Shown here piece after piece: positions 1-8,210 of a stretch of 64,000 bases of DNA; positions within the stretch are counted from its first letter, which is position 1, and each line of letters opens with the position of its first letter. Made by a program: the position numbers and the translations under genes. Source of the stretch: Sphaerisporangium melleum (lineage in GTDB: Bacteria > Actinomycetota > Actinomycetes > Streptosporangiales > Streptosporangiaceae); the NCBI RefSeq assembly GCF_014646695.1, contig NZ_BMNT01000005.1:122770-186769 (forward strand), written 5' to 3'. The notes under the pieces were generated by a model. That model was not told the DNA's origin. It made no database searches and was given only the letters and a program-made list of their open reading frames with translations.

Positions 1-198
1 ACCCGCCCACCCCCTCCGGTCCGCAGAAGCCGCCGGCCCCCACGACCACTTCTCCCCGGCCCCCGAACCCACCGAGACCGCTTCGACGCTCTGAGCCGAG
101 GCGGACGTCGCGAGACCGGCTGATCCCACGGCCATGACTGCGACGACCGCCGTCATGATCCCGGTCAGCCTGAACAGTGCGGGAAGTACGGTGCGCAT
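1..198 (-). CDS. N-terminal part of a secreted protein (runs off the window)
   Basis: The minus strand is open from an ATG at 198 to the window edge (66 codons, no stop). It is preceded by a good ribosome binding site, AGGGGGAA. The first 36 residues look like a Sec signal peptide: a basic start (MRTVLPALFRLTG), a hydrophobic core rich in V, M and A, and a likely signal peptidase site at SASA-Q. The mature part visible here is short and low in complexity (G, S, W, A), and no domain can be named. The ORF is short, so the call rests on the signal peptide plus the ribosome binding site. The product is exported; its function is unknown. Confidence 0.6.
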   Translation of the reverse strand, partial: MRTVLPALFRLTGIMTAVVAVMAVGSAGLATSASAQSVEAVSVGSGAGEKWSWGPAASADRRGWAG

Positions 199-567
199 GA
201 GATTCCCCCTTCTTCGTGCGCGATCGATGCGCGATCGCTGCCCCAAAAGAGATAAGCCCCCCACCTTGCAGCCCACTTGATGCTGCTTGCCGACATAAGC
301 CATCCAGCCGAAGACCTGCCGCCTGATCAGAAGGCAGCCGTAGTGCGGCGGCGCAAAGAAACCGGCGGACGCTCGTTCTGCGCTAGAAGCAGTACTTCGA
401 GGACTGCTTCCGCTTGGCGCCATGTCCCCACATCACACTTACGCTACGTTACGACCCGTGTACATTGATGCGAGGGTTGAGGTGGCGGTGGACCGCCTGT
501 CCCTGCCTTGCCCCACAAGAGTTCGAGTCCTCCCTCGCCCGAGCGCAGGGTCCCCCCGAGGTATGCG
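199..567. other. Intergenic region, 369 bp
   Basis: This is the divergent space between the secreted protein and the ASCH-domain gene. No convincing ORF is seen. It should hold both promoters; a loose TACATT element near 471 lies about 95 bp upstream of the ASCH start. A tRNA-like string (GTTCGAGTCC) near 521 does not fold into a T-arm and is not part of an RNA gene. Confidence 0.5.
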
Positions 568-942
568 ATGACCGTGCGACCAGAGCGCACGACGGGGGTG
601 CGTGCCCGGGAGATGAACCTTTACCGTCGCTACTTCGATTTGGTCGCCAACGGGACGAAGACGATCGAGGTGCGGGTGCAGTACCCGAACCTGCGCAAGC
701 TCAAGGCCGGCGACCAGATCCGATTCGTGTGCGGACGCGACGACGCCCTGACCCGGGTGAAGCGGGTCACTCGCTACACCTCGTTCGAGGAGATGCTGGA
801 CGCCGAGGGCCCCGAGCAAGTGAACCCGACCAGCCCCCGCGAGCAGCAGCTCGCCAACATCCGCCGCATCTACGGGCCCGAGAAGGAAGCACTCGGTGTC
901 TTGGCGATCGAGATCGAGCTGATCGACGAAGCGGCCACCTGA
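568..942 (+). CDS. ASCH-domain protein
   Basis: A 124-aa protein that is mostly one ASCH domain, a small beta-barrel related to PUA folds and thought to bind RNA or nucleotides. The match rests on the beginning (MNLYRRYFDLVANGTKTIEVRV-like pattern near residues 16-37), the K-A-G-D-x-I-x-F strand and a C-terminal G-V-L-A-I-E-I-E-L strand. The frame is open upstream to a TTG at 508, but the ATG at 568 follows CGAGGT and gives a domain-sized product; an internal ATG at 613 is also possible. It is monocistronic. The fold assignment is fairly secure; a precise RNA-related function is not established. Confidence 0.72.
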   Translation: MTVRPERTTGVRAREMNLYRRYFDLVANGTKTIEVRVQYPNLRKLKAGDQIRFVCGRDDALTRVKRVTRYTSFEEMLDAEGPEQVNPTSPREQQLANIRRIYGPEKEALGVLAIEIELIDEAAT

Positions 943-1003
943 CCGGCCCTGTGCTCACAAGCGGTCACATGCGAGGGAGGGCCGCTGCGGCGCCGGACGC
1001 CGG

Positions 1004-2014
1004 TCAGGGGCGTTCGTCTTCTGGGTCTTCGCGGAGGACGCGGGCGGCTTCGCGGCAGCGGGCGAGGGCGGCGCGGGCGTAGGAGGGGGATGCCCCGGCC
1101 AGGCCGCACCGAGGGGTGAGCACCACCTGTTCGGCCAGCCGGGAGGGGGTGAAGCCGAGCCTTCCCCACAGTTCGAGCGCCGGCTTGGCGATCACGCCGA
1201 TGTCCGGCAGCCGGGCGTCGGTGCCGGGGACGACGCCGAGGAACAGCGCGACGCCCGCCTCCAGGGCCTCACCGATGCGGTCTTCGTCCCGGCGGCGCAG
1301 CAGGCTCGCGTCCAGCGAGATCGCCCGCGCGCCCGCCGTGCGCAACGCCTCGATCGGTACGTCCGGCGCGCAGCAGTGCACGATCGTGAAGGTCTCGGCG
1401 GGCAGCACGGCGCCCAGCCGGTCGGCGGCGAGCGGGGCCTCGACGGCGGCGAGCCGTCCGAAGCCCGAGGCGGTCGGCACCGTGCCCGCCAGCACCCCGG
1501 GCAGGCCGGGCTCGTCCACCTGGAGCAGCACCTGCGCCCCTGGCACCCGTGCCCGTACGCTCGCCAGGTGGGTGGCGATGCCCTCGGCCAGCGATTCCGA
1601 CAGGTCGCGCACGGCTCCGAGGTCGGCGAGGGTCTTGTCGCCGTGCCGCAGCTCGATGGCCGCCGCCAGGGTCCACGGCCCGCACACCTGGATCTTCAGC
1701 GGGCCCTCGTAGCCCTGCGTGACCTCCTCCAGCCCGTCCAGGTCGCGGGTGAGGTGGTCTCTGGCCCGCCGTATGTCGCGGCCGGGGCGATCGGTGATGC
1801 GCCAACCGGACGGCTGCACCTCCACCGGCATGTCGACCAGCAGCGACGCGGTACGCCCGATCATGTCGGCGCCCACGCCGCGGGCTGGCAGCTCCGGCAG
1901 GTACGGAAGATCGGGAAGCTCGCCGAACACCATGCGCAGCGTCTCGAGGTGGTCGTCGCCGGAGTGCGAGCCCACCCCCGTCGCGCTCGCCACACCCCAC
2001 GGAAACTCGCTCAC
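1004..2014 (-). CDS. MetE-like cobalamin-independent methionine synthase family protein
   Basis: A 336-aa protein resembling the C-terminal catalytic barrel of MetE without the N-terminal half. Candidate zinc ligands are visible: H-x-C in the stretch IVHCCAPDVP and a later Cys in VLTPRCGLA; the motif LQVDEPGLP matches a substrate-binding strand. This short form is widespread in actinobacteria close to mnmA and ligA, and here it also neighbours mnmA on the same strand. The GTG at 2014 begins VSEFPWGVASATGVGSHSG, the typical family start; the longer open frame to 2158 lacks family-like sequence. Its methyl donor and acceptor are not known. It is unlikely to be the main methionine synthase. Confidence 0.8.
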   Translation of the reverse strand: MSEFPWGVASATGVGSHSGDDHLETLRMVFGELPDLPYLPELPARGVGADMIGRTASLLVDMPVEVQPSGWRITDRPGRDIRRARDHLTRDLDGLEEVTQGYEGPLKIQVCGPWTLAAAIELRHGDKTLADLGAVRDLSESLAEGIATHLASVRARVPGAQVLLQVDEPGLPGVLAGTVPTASGFGRLAAVEAPLAADRLGAVLPAETFTIVHCCAPDVPIEALRTAGARAISLDASLLRRRDEDRIGEALEAGVALFLGVVPGTDARLPDIGVIAKPALELWGRLGFTPSRLAEQVVLTPRCGLAGASPSYARAALARCREAARVLREDPEDERP

Positions 2015-2199
2015 AACCGGCAAGCTTAGGACCGCCGGGACGGCGTTCGCCCCGGCCGCCCTACCGGCCCAGGACCCGGGTGACCCGGCCGCCGGCTCCT
2101 CGCATCGCCTCGCCCCGTACAGGACCGGTTTCACCGGTGCCGGCTCCGCGCCGGGCACCCCTTCCGGAGGATGTGATCGGGGCGCGGGATGATGGAGAC

Positions 2200-2835
2200 A
2201 TGAAGCTCACCAAGCACGGCCACGCGTGCGTCCGGCTGGAGAAGGACGGCTCGACCCTGGTGATCGACCCGGGCGGGCTCACCGAGGCGACGGCGCTCGA
2301 CGGGGCGGACGCCGTGCTCATCACGCACGAGCACTTCGACCACCTGGACGCCGCGCGGCTGGCCGCCCTGCGTCCGGACGTGCAGATCTGGACCTGCGCC
2401 TCGGCGGCCGAGCACCTGTCCGGCCTGGGCAACAAGGTCAACGTGGTCGGCGAGGGCGACTCCTTCACCGCGGCCGGGTTCGAGGTGGGGGTCCTCGGCC
2501 GCGAGCACGCGCGGATCATCATGGACCTCCCCGTCGTGCAGAACATCGGCTTCCTGGTCGACGACGAACTGTTCCACCCCGGCGACGCCTTCACCGTGCC
2601 CGGCCGGCCGGTGGGCACCCTGCTCACCCCGACCAGCGGGCCGTGGCTGAAGGCCGCGGAGTTCGTGGACTACCTGCGGGAGGTCGCGCCGAGCCGCGCG
2701 TACTCCATCCACGACGGCCTGTACAACGAGGTCGGGCTCTCGCTCGTCGACAACTTCCTCAAGATGCGGGGCGATGCCCAGCAGGCGGACTTCCGCCGTC
2801 TGGCCCCGGGCGAAAGCGTCGAACTGCCCGGCTGA
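2200..2835 (+). CDS. MBL-fold metal-dependent hydrolase
   Basis: A 211-aa metallo-beta-lactamase-fold protein of the UlaG-like type. The metal-binding signature HEHFDHLD (HxHxDH) lies near residue 48, and a second metal region FHPGDAF and a terminal SIHDG histidine are present. It starts MKLTKHGHACVRLEK, a standard opening for these proteins, at an ATG preceded by GGAGA. Most of the open frame upstream to 2080 has no family-like sequence. Members hydrolyse varied ester or phosphodiester substrates, and the substrate cannot be read from sequence. It lies convergent to mnmA with about 95 bp between stops. Confidence 0.82.
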   Translation: MKLTKHGHACVRLEKDGSTLVIDPGGLTEATALDGADAVLITHEHFDHLDAARLAALRPDVQIWTCASAAEHLSGLGNKVNVVGEGDSFTAAGFEVGVLGREHARIIMDLPVVQNIGFLVDDELFHPGDAFTVPGRPVGTLLTPTSGPWLKAAEFVDYLREVAPSRAYSIHDGLYNEVGLSLVDNFLKMRGDAQQADFRRLAPGESVELPG

Positions 2836-2928
2836 CCTGGCAGGACCCGGCGCCCCGGCGATCGGACCGCCGGTCGAGCCGGTGATGCCCGTACGCGGCG
2901 AAAGTCGGGCAGGCCGAGGCCGGCGGCG

Positions 2929-3999
2929 TCAGGAGGACGAGGCGATGGTCGCCGAGCCGAGCACCACGTCGCCGTCGTACAGGACGGCCGCCTGGCCCGC
3001 GGCCACGCCGGTCGCCGGGGTGTCCAGCTCGATGTGCAGGACATCGCCGGACAGCTGCGCCCGGCAGTCGTACACCTCGCCGTGCGCGCGGAGCTGCACC
3101 TGGCAGGCCAGCGGCGCGCGCGGCTCGGTGACCGGGCCGTTCCAGACCGGCCGCTCGGCGGCGATCGAGGTGACCTGGAGCGACGAGCGGGGGCCCACCG
3201 TCACGGTGTTGGACACCGGCTCGATCGACAGGACGTAGCGGGGACGGCCGTCGGGTGTCGGCCGGTCGAGGTGCAGACCCTTGCGCTGGCCGACGGTGAA
3301 GCCGTACGCGCCGCCGTGGGTGCCGAGGACGGCGCCCGACTCGTCCACGATCGGCCCGCTCTCGGAGCCCAGCCGCTCGGCGAGGAACCCGCGGGTGTCG
3401 CCGTCGGCGATGAAGCAGATGTCGTGGCTGTCGGGCTTGTCGGCCACGGTGAGCCCGCGGGCGGCGGCCTCCTCGCGGACCTCGGCCTTCGTCGAGCCGC
3501 CCAGCGGGAAGATCGCGTGCGAGAGCTGCTCGCGGGTGAGCACGCCGAGGACGTACGACTGGTCCTTGCCGGAGTCGACACTGCGGCGCAGCACGCCGCC
3601 CTCCAGCCGCGCGTGATGGCCGGTCGCCACGGCGTCGAAGCCGAGCGCGAGCGCCCGGTCGAGCACGGCCTCGAACTTGATCTTCTCGTTGCAGCGCAGG
3701 CACGGGTTGGGAGTGCGCCCGGCGGCGTACTCGCTGACGAAGTCCTCGACGACGTCACGGTGGAAGCGTTCGGCCATGTCCCACACGTAGAACGGGATGC
3801 CGATCACATCGGCCGCGCGGCGGGCGTCCCGGGAGTCTTCCAGGGTGCAGCAGCCTCGCGCGCCGGTGCGGTAGGACTGGGGATTGGCGGACAGCGCCAG
3901 GTGGACGCCGGTCACGTCATGGCCGGCCTCGGCGATGCGAGCCGCGGCCACCGCGGAGTCGACGCCGCCGGACATGGCGGCAAGCACACGAAGACTCAT
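2929..3999 (-). CDS. mnmA: tRNA-specific 2-thiouridylase MnmA
   Basis: A 356-aa enzyme, normal length for the family, that uses ATP and a persulfide sulfur to make 2-thiouridine at U34 of tRNA(Lys, Glu, Gln). The PP-loop SGGVDSA is at residues 10-16. The catalytic cysteine is C100 in PNPCLRCN and the second is C195 in SHDICFI. The Q-x-x-Y-x-L motif (DQSYVLG) and TVGQRKGL are also present. The ATG at 3999 gives the textbook start [15 protein letters not shown]; the larger open frame upstream is a shadow of the opposite-strand gene. Its usual partner, cysteine desulfurase, is about 30 kb away here at 34422-35585. Confidence 0.97.
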   Translation of the reverse strand: MSLRVLAAMSGGVDSAVAAARIAEAGHDVTGVHLALSANPQSYRTGARGCCTLEDSRDARRAADVIGIPFYVWDMAERFHRDVVEDFVSEYAAGRTPNPCLRCNEKIKFEAVLDRALALGFDAVATGHHARLEGGVLRRSVDSGKDQSYVLGVLTREQLSHAIFPLGGSTKAEVREEAAARGLTVADKPDSHDICFIADGDTRGFLAERLGSESGPIVDESGAVLGTHGGAYGFTVGQRKGLHLDRPTPDGRPRYVLSIEPVSNTVTVGPRSSLQVTSIAAERPVWNGPVTEPRAPLACQVQLRAHGEVYDCRAQLSGDVLHIELDTPATGVAAGQAAVLYDGDVVLGSATIASSS

Positions 4000-4098
4000 A
4001 ACACCATCGAGAGTACCGTCCGCCGCTCCCTCACCGCCCCTCCCCGTACACCGGCTCGCGTTCGCGTTCCCGTCGGACACCTGGGAGGATCCAGGGCC

Positions 4099-5142
4099 AT
4101 GGGACTGTTCGCGCGGAAGGGGCGGGCGGCCGGGCCCGCCGAGGCGATCGCCGGTTTCTGGACGTGGTGGGCCGGTGCCCGGCCGGAGGTCGAGAGGCTG
4201 GTGGAGGCGGGCGACACCGACGCGCTGGCCGCCGAGCTCGGCCCGCGGGCCACCGCGCTGAGCCCCGAGCTGGCCTGGGACGTCACTCCCGGCCGGCGCG
4301 CGCTGTACGCCCTGATCGTCTCTTCGGCCGGTGACCCCGAGCTGCGGCCGCTGGCCCACCGCTGGGCGCTGGCCGCGCCGCCGGCCGACGCGCTGTGGGA
4401 GTTCCTGCCCTCCCGGCCGGCCCATTCGGACGCCGCGCGGCTCACCCTGCCGGTCGCGGGTCGCGACTTCGGGCTGGGCGAGCTGGTGCTCGGCCTGCGG
4501 ATTCCGAACGGTACGCCGCGCATCGACATCTCCGCCTACCATCCGATCTTCCCGGACCTGGACGACGAGACGCGCATCGAGGCCACCCTGCTGGCCCTCG
4601 ACTCGCTGCTCGGCGAGGACGAGGTCGCACGCTGGGCCGGCGACATCACCGCGGCGACCGCGCCGCCCATCGACGCCGTGGCCGCCGTCCACCTGCCGGC
4701 CGTGGTGGCCGACCTGGCCTCCGAGTACGGCCAGGAGCAGTGGGCCCTGCTGGAGGGCCGCACCGGCGAGGGGGCGCGCCTGGTGGCCGCGGCCCGTCAT
4801 CCGTTGCGGCCGGTCGACCACCCCTTGCTGGACCAGCACATCGCGATCAGCCTGCCGTACGCCGTGTCCGACGCCGACGGCCTGCCGGACGGCGACTCCG
4901 CGGCGGCGCTCGGCGACTTCGAGCGTCGCCTGACCGGGCTGCTCGGCGAGGTGGGCGACGCCGCCCTGCTCACCGTGCACGTCAGTGCCGAGGGCGCCCG
5001 CGTCCTGCACGTCTACGCCGACCCCGCCGCCGAGGTCCCGGCCCGCGTCGAGCCGCTCGCCTCCGGCTGGACCGAGGGCGACGCCCACGTCGAGGTCGCC
5101 GACGACCCGGGCTGGATCGCCATCTCCCCTTTCCTGACCTGA
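4099..5142 (+). CDS. Conserved hypothetical protein, cytosolic
   Basis: A 347-aa soluble protein of unknown function, transcribed divergently from mnmA across a 100-bp gap. The ATG at 4099 follows a strong GGGAGG site; the open frame upstream is the shadow of mnmA. The sequence is rich in Ala, Leu, Asp and Glu with no signal peptide or membrane segment. The N-terminal section ([19 protein letters not shown]) is helical and tryptophan-rich; the middle alternates strand-like stretches ([16 protein letters not shown]). It resembles the DUF695-like group of uncharacterised proteins in layout, but that is a guess. Good codon structure and ribosome binding site make it a real gene. Confidence 0.75.
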   Translation: MGLFARKGRAAGPAEAIAGFWTWWAGARPEVERLVEAGDTDALAAELGPRATALSPELAWDVTPGRRALYALIVSSAGDPELRPLAHRWALAAPPADALWEFLPSRPAHSDAARLTLPVAGRDFGLGELVLGLRIPNGTPRIDISAYHPIFPDLDDETRIEATLLALDSLLGEDEVARWAGDITAATAPPIDAVAAVHLPAVVADLASEYGQEQWALLEGRTGEGARLVAAARHPLRPVDHPLLDQHIAISLPYAVSDADGLPDGDSAAALGDFERRLTGLLGEVGDAALLTVHVSAEGARVLHVYADPAAEVPARVEPLASGWTEGDAHVEVADDPGWIAISPFLT

Positions 5143-5292
5143 CGCTTCCCGGCAGCGACAAGGGTTCTTTTCAGCTCCGGCTTCGCCACCCCGGCGCCCC
5201 TCGTGCGCAGCACGTTCGCGTGCGCAACGTGACTCCTCGTACCGAACTGCGCGGCGACGGAGTAGTTACCTATCGAAGTCGCTCGATCACAT

Positions 5293-5345
5293 GAGGTCCG
5301 GACCTCGCCACGGTACCCTGCTGCCCTGGTTAAGGCTACGCTTAA
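5293..5345. promoter_or_regulatory. Likely operator region of the toxin-antitoxin operon
   Basis: Two palindromes lie just ahead of the toxin start. One is a perfect 14-mer, GAGGTCCGGACCTC, at 5293-5306. The other is TTAAG-N6-CTTAA at 5330-5345, ending 15 bp before the TTG start. HigA-type antitoxins normally repress their own operon through such sites. The palindromes are seen directly; the binding is inferred. Confidence 0.5.
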
Positions 5346-5360
5346 TGACGGGAGGGTTCC

Positions 5361-5723
5361 TTGGCCTGGGAAGTGAAGGTCACAGATGAGTACGCCGCCT
5401 GGTTCAGGACGCTCCTCAAGGAGGATCTCGGCTCGGCGATACAGGTCGCCCAGGCCGTGGCCGCTCTCCGCGATGAGGGGCCGACGCTGGGCCGACCACT
5501 CGTCGACCGGCTCCATGGAAGCTCTCTGCACAACCTCAAGGAACTACGCCCGGGATCACGTGGGCGATCGGAGATCAGGATCATCTTCGCCTTCGACCCC
5601 ACGCGGGCGGCACTGCTGTTACTGGGCGGTGACAAGGCGGGCAACTGGGAACGGTGGTACAAGGAGCACATCCCCTTGGCCGTGCGACTCTACCTCGACT
5701 ACACAAGCGACGAAGAGGAGTGA
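5361..5723 (+). CDS. HigB/RelE-type toxin (Gp49-like)
   Basis: A 120-aa protein of the phage Gp49/HigB-like branch of the RelE superfamily, toxins that typically cut mRNA on the ribosome. Visible hallmarks are the opening strand WEVKVTDEYAAWF, the LGRPLVDRLHGSSLHNLKEL segment, the RIIFAFDP strand, and GGDKAGNWERWYKEHI near the end. It begins at a TTG at 5361 that is preceded by GGAGGG at good spacing. The antitoxin starts 2 bp after its stop. In this subfamily the toxin gene comes first, as here. The RNA target is not known. Confidence 0.85.
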   Translation: MAWEVKVTDEYAAWFRTLLKEDLGSAIQVAQAVAALRDEGPTLGRPLVDRLHGSSLHNLKELRPGSRGRSEIRIIFAFDPTRAALLLLGGDKAGNWERWYKEHIPLAVRLYLDYTSDEEE

Positions 5724-5725
5724 AC

Positions 5726-6073
5726 ATGCCGAAAAGGACGCCGAGGGATTGGAGCGACCTGGAGCAGGAGTTGCACGAGGCCGGTGTCTCCCCTTCAGTG
5801 ATCGAAGAGGGTGCCAAGAAGCTCCTCGCCGAGGCCCGCGGCCACCAACTCGCCGAGGCACGTAGGCAGCTCGGACTCAGACAGAAGGATGTCGCGACCA
5901 TCATGGGCGTGAGCATCGCCCGCGTCTCGCAGATCGAGCACGGCGAGGTCACCTCCCTCGAGGTCCTCGCCCGCTACGTCGAGGCGCTCGGGGCCCGCCT
6001 GGACCTGGTCGTCGACTTCGGTGATCGGACGGTGCGCCTGCCGGTCAGCGAAGCGTCGCTGGATGCCGCCTGA
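5726..6073 (+). CDS. XRE-family antitoxin (HigA-like)
   Basis: A 115-aa protein with an N-terminal acidic/helical arm and a classic helix-turn-helix at about residues 45-75 (RRQLGLRQKDVATIMGVSIARVSQIEHG). The C-terminal strand LDLVVDFGDRTVRL is typical of antitoxins paired with Gp49-type toxins. The ATG at 5726 overlaps nothing, and its GAGGAG site lies within the end of the toxin gene, so the two are probably co-translated. It likely neutralises the toxin and represses the operon through the palindromes at 5293-5345. Confidence 0.87.
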   Translation: MPKRTPRDWSDLEQELHEAGVSPSVIEEGAKKLLAEARGHQLAEARRQLGLRQKDVATIMGVSIARVSQIEHGEVTSLEVLARYVEALGARLDLVVDFGDRTVRLPVSEASLDAA

Positions 6074-6136
6074 TTCAATCCGTCCCCGTCCCCGTCGCGC
6101 CCGGCCCTGCTCCCGGATTTCGGCGTCCGCGATCGA

Positions 6137-6171
6137 GGCGCACCGCACGCCTCGCCGTTCAAAGGTGCGCC
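6137..6171. terminator. Possible weak bidirectional terminator
   Basis: An 8-bp inverted repeat GGCGCACC / GGTGCGCC (6137-6144 and 6164-6171) sits between the convergent stops of the antitoxin and the MerR gene. The loop is long (19 nt) and there is no T-tract, so it is only a candidate. Confidence 0.3.
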
Positions 6172-6185
6172 GCGGCCTCTGACGG

Positions 6186-7136
6186 TCAGGCGGGGTGGGC
6201 GCGGAGGGCTTCGGCGATCCAGGTGTGGGCGATGGTGTCGGGGTGCGGCCAGGGGGTGCCCTGGATCTTGGCCACCAGCTCCCAGTGCCGGGTGGCCCGC
6301 GGGTCGTGCTCCTCGTACCCGCGCGACAGCCCGCGCCGGAACTCCGGCCCCGGGTCCGGAGCGCCGTACATGCCGGCCAGCAAGGTGACGACCTTGTCCA
6401 CGATCGGTACGGCGGCGGCGGACTCCGGCGCGACGCCCTGCTCGATGGCCGCGAGCACGGTACGGGTGATCTCGCCGTTCGCCTCCCGCCAGCCCTCGAA
6501 ACCGGCGCCGGCCTCCTCGTCCCGGTCGCGGCGTTCCCAGAAGCCCGAGTCGTCTTTGCGCAGCGACGCCCGGTAGTCCTCGTCCGCGAGCAGCTCCGCC
6601 AGTTCCAGCCAGGCGTCGAACTGCTCGATCGTCGGCTCGGCCGGGAGCTCGGGCACCATGGCCTTGCGCAGCTCGGTCAGCCACCGCTCGCGGGCGCGGT
6701 TGCCGCCGCCGACCTCGGCCACGAACGCGTCCATCAGCGCCTCACGTTCGGCGGCGCCGAGCCGGCCGAGGCTGTTCAGCCGGCGCAGGTCGGTCTCGCT
6801 GGGCCGGCCGCGCTCCAGTGTCGCGCGCAGCACGGCGCGGGTGCGCTGGAGCGCGGTGAGCTGGGTCTCCACGGCGCGGAGCTGGAGGGCCAGCACCTGC
6901 CGCAGGTCACGCTCGGCCAGGGTACGGATCGTCGCGAGGTTCACGCCCACCTCGCGAAGGGTGCGGATGAGCTCCAGCCGGGCCAGGTCCTCCTCCCCGT
7001 ACAGGCGGTAGCCGGCGGCCGTACGGTCGCGCTCGGGCAGCACGCCGGCGTCCGAGTAGAACCGGATGGTCTTGACCGGCACTCCGGACAGCTTGGCGAG
7101 CTGCCCGATCGAGTAGCCGTCCTCCAGCGACGCCAT
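6186..7136 (-). CDS. MerR-family transcriptional activator with a TipAS-like C-terminal domain
   Basis: A 316-aa regulator. Residues about 7-75 form the MerR winged-helix domain (YSIGQLAKLSGVPVKTIRFYSDAGVLPER, then GYRLYGEEDLARLELIRTLREVG). A coiled dimerisation helix follows, then a helical domain of about 200 residues rich in Trp, Leu and Arg with no metal-binding Cys. The size suggests a ligand or protein-sensing domain instead of a metal sensor. The ATG at 7136 follows GGGAGCTGGAGACC; the frame continues upstream but the MerR fold begins here. A candidate operator lies 30 bp upstream. No obvious target gene is adjacent, so it may regulate itself. Confidence 0.88.
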   Translation of the reverse strand: MASLEDGYSIGQLAKLSGVPVKTIRFYSDAGVLPERDRTAAGYRLYGEEDLARLELIRTLREVGVNLATIRTLAERDLRQVLALQLRAVETQLTALQRTRAVLRATLERGRPSETDLRRLNSLGRLGAAEREALMDAFVAEVGGGNRARERWLTELRKAMVPELPAEPTIEQFDAWLELAELLADEDYRASLRKDDSGFWERRDRDEEAGAGFEGWREANGEITRTVLAAIEQGVAPESAAAVPIVDKVVTLLAGMYGAPDPGPEFRRGLSRGYEEHDPRATRHWELVAKIQGTPWPHPDTIAHTWIAEALRAHPA

Positions 7137-7163
7137 GGTCTCCAGCTCCCGAAATCGCGTTGA

Positions 7164-7182
7164 GTCTCCAGTAACTGGACAC
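7164..7182. promoter_or_regulatory. Candidate MerR operator
   Basis: The 13-bp palindrome TCCAGTAACTGGA (7167-7179) has matching flanks at 7164-7165 and 7181-7182. It lies about 30 bp upstream of the MerR start, the usual position and style of an autoregulatory MerR site. The symmetry is directly visible; the regulator match is inferred. Confidence 0.5.
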
Positions 7183-7298
7183 TTTACCGTTTCGACCCTG
7201 GCGAAGCTCAAGATCACAAGAGTGGTGAAGATCCAGCTCAGCGTCGGCGAGGCCGGTCCGGCGACCGTTGGCGAGGATGACCCGGCACCGGCGGCGCG

Positions 7299-8108
7299 TC
7301 AGGATCGGCCGAGGGTTTCCCCGCCATCGACGGTGATGACCTGACCGGTGACGTAGTTGTTGGCCATGAGGAACAGAGCCGCTCCGGCAGCCTCCTCGGC
7401 GGTGCCGAAGCGGCCGAGAGGAGCGGTCGATCCGGCCGCGGCGATCGCGTCGTCGGAGTCCAGGCCCGGCAGCGAGCGCAGGAGCGGGGTGTCGATCCGG
7501 CCGAAGCGGACGGTGTTCACGCGCAGCCGCGCCGGGGCGAGTTCCACGGCGAGCGCCCTGGTGAGGGTCTCCACGGCGCCGGCGACCGAAAGCGGAGCGG
7601 CCATCCCGGGAAGGGGGCGGACCACGAGGGTGCCAGAGCTGAACGTGAGCGAGCCTCCGGCCGGAAGCCGGGTCGCCGCCGCCCGCGCGGCGGCGAAGGC
7701 CGCCCCGAGGCGGGAGTCGAAGGTCGCGCGAACGTCGCCCACCGACAGCTCGCTCACGGGGCCGGCGCCGCCGATGCCCCCCGCGGTGACGAGTACGTGA
7801 TCGACGTGACCCGCCGCGTCGAAGGCCTCGGCGAGGGTCCGCTCGTCTCCGCCGTCACCGGCGATGCCCAGCACGGCGTCGCCGGGCCCGTCGGCCGGGT
7901 TCACGTTCCGTACCCGCGAGACGGCGGCCTTCAGCCGGTCGGCATCGCGGCCGACCAGCACGACCCGGGCGCCGACCGAACGCAGCAGGACGCCCGCCGC
8001 CAGCCCGATGCCCGAGGTGCCGCCGACGAGGACGGCGGTCGTACCGGAGAGGGCGCTCGACAGCGGCGAGTGCACGGGGATGGGAGTCGCAGTGGTGGCA
8101 GTGCTCAA
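7299..8108 (-). CDS. SDR-family oxidoreductase lacking the catalytic Tyr-Lys pair
   Basis: A 269-aa Rossmann-fold protein. The dinucleotide-binding glycine motif is VGGTSGIG at residues 28-35 and the structural motif is VTAGG. The usual active-site Y-x-x-x-K is absent: aligning the helix before VETLTRALAVEL puts Pro where Tyr should be (APLSVAGAVE) and Ala where Lys should be. The catalytic Ser region (TFSSG) is kept. It may therefore be an atypical or non-catalytic SDR. The ATG at 8108 is followed by a Ser/Thr/Pro-rich tail before the fold. It is divergent from a TetR gene, with a shared operator motif by each promoter. Confidence 0.82.
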   Translation of the reverse strand: MSTATTATPIPVHSPLSSALSGTTAVLVGGTSGIGLAAGVLLRSVGARVVLVGRDADRLKAAVSRVRNVNPADGPGDAVLGIAGDGGDERTLAEAFDAAGHVDHVLVTAGGIGGAGPVSELSVGDVRATFDSRLGAAFAAARAAATRLPAGGSLTFSSGTLVVRPLPGMAAPLSVAGAVETLTRALAVELAPARLRVNTVRFGRIDTPLLRSLPGLDSDDAIAAAGSTAPLGRFGTAEEAAGAALFLMANNYVTGQVITVDGGETLGRS

Positions 8109-8130
8109 GGGAGAGCCTTTCTCAAGAGAC

Positions 8131-8202
8131 TAAACCATCTGGTTGTTTTATTACTGCCTCGATACTGACGCCTGGAGCACGCCGAGTCAACCCGATGGTT
8201 TA
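8131..8202. promoter_or_regulatory. Paired inverted operators of the SDR-TetR divergon
   Basis: The 15-bp element TAAACCATCTGGTTG at 8131-8145 recurs on the other strand at 8188-8202 as TAAACCATCGGGTTG, one mismatch apart. Each copy lies close to one of the two divergent starts (8108 and 8211), and each is itself partly symmetric (AACC..GGTT). This is the pattern expected for the adjacent TetR repressor controlling both genes. Confidence 0.7.
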
Positions 8203-8210
8203 ATTCGGCC

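Noticed and set aside
510-560. tRNA-like GTTCGAGTCC near 521
   Set aside because: The flanking bases do not form a T-stem and no acceptor, D or anticodon arms can be drawn.
3034-5142. A 702-codon open frame on the plus strand
   Set aside because: Its first part is antisense to mnmA and looks like GC-shadow sequence; the real gene begins at the ATG at 4099 with a strong ribosome binding site.
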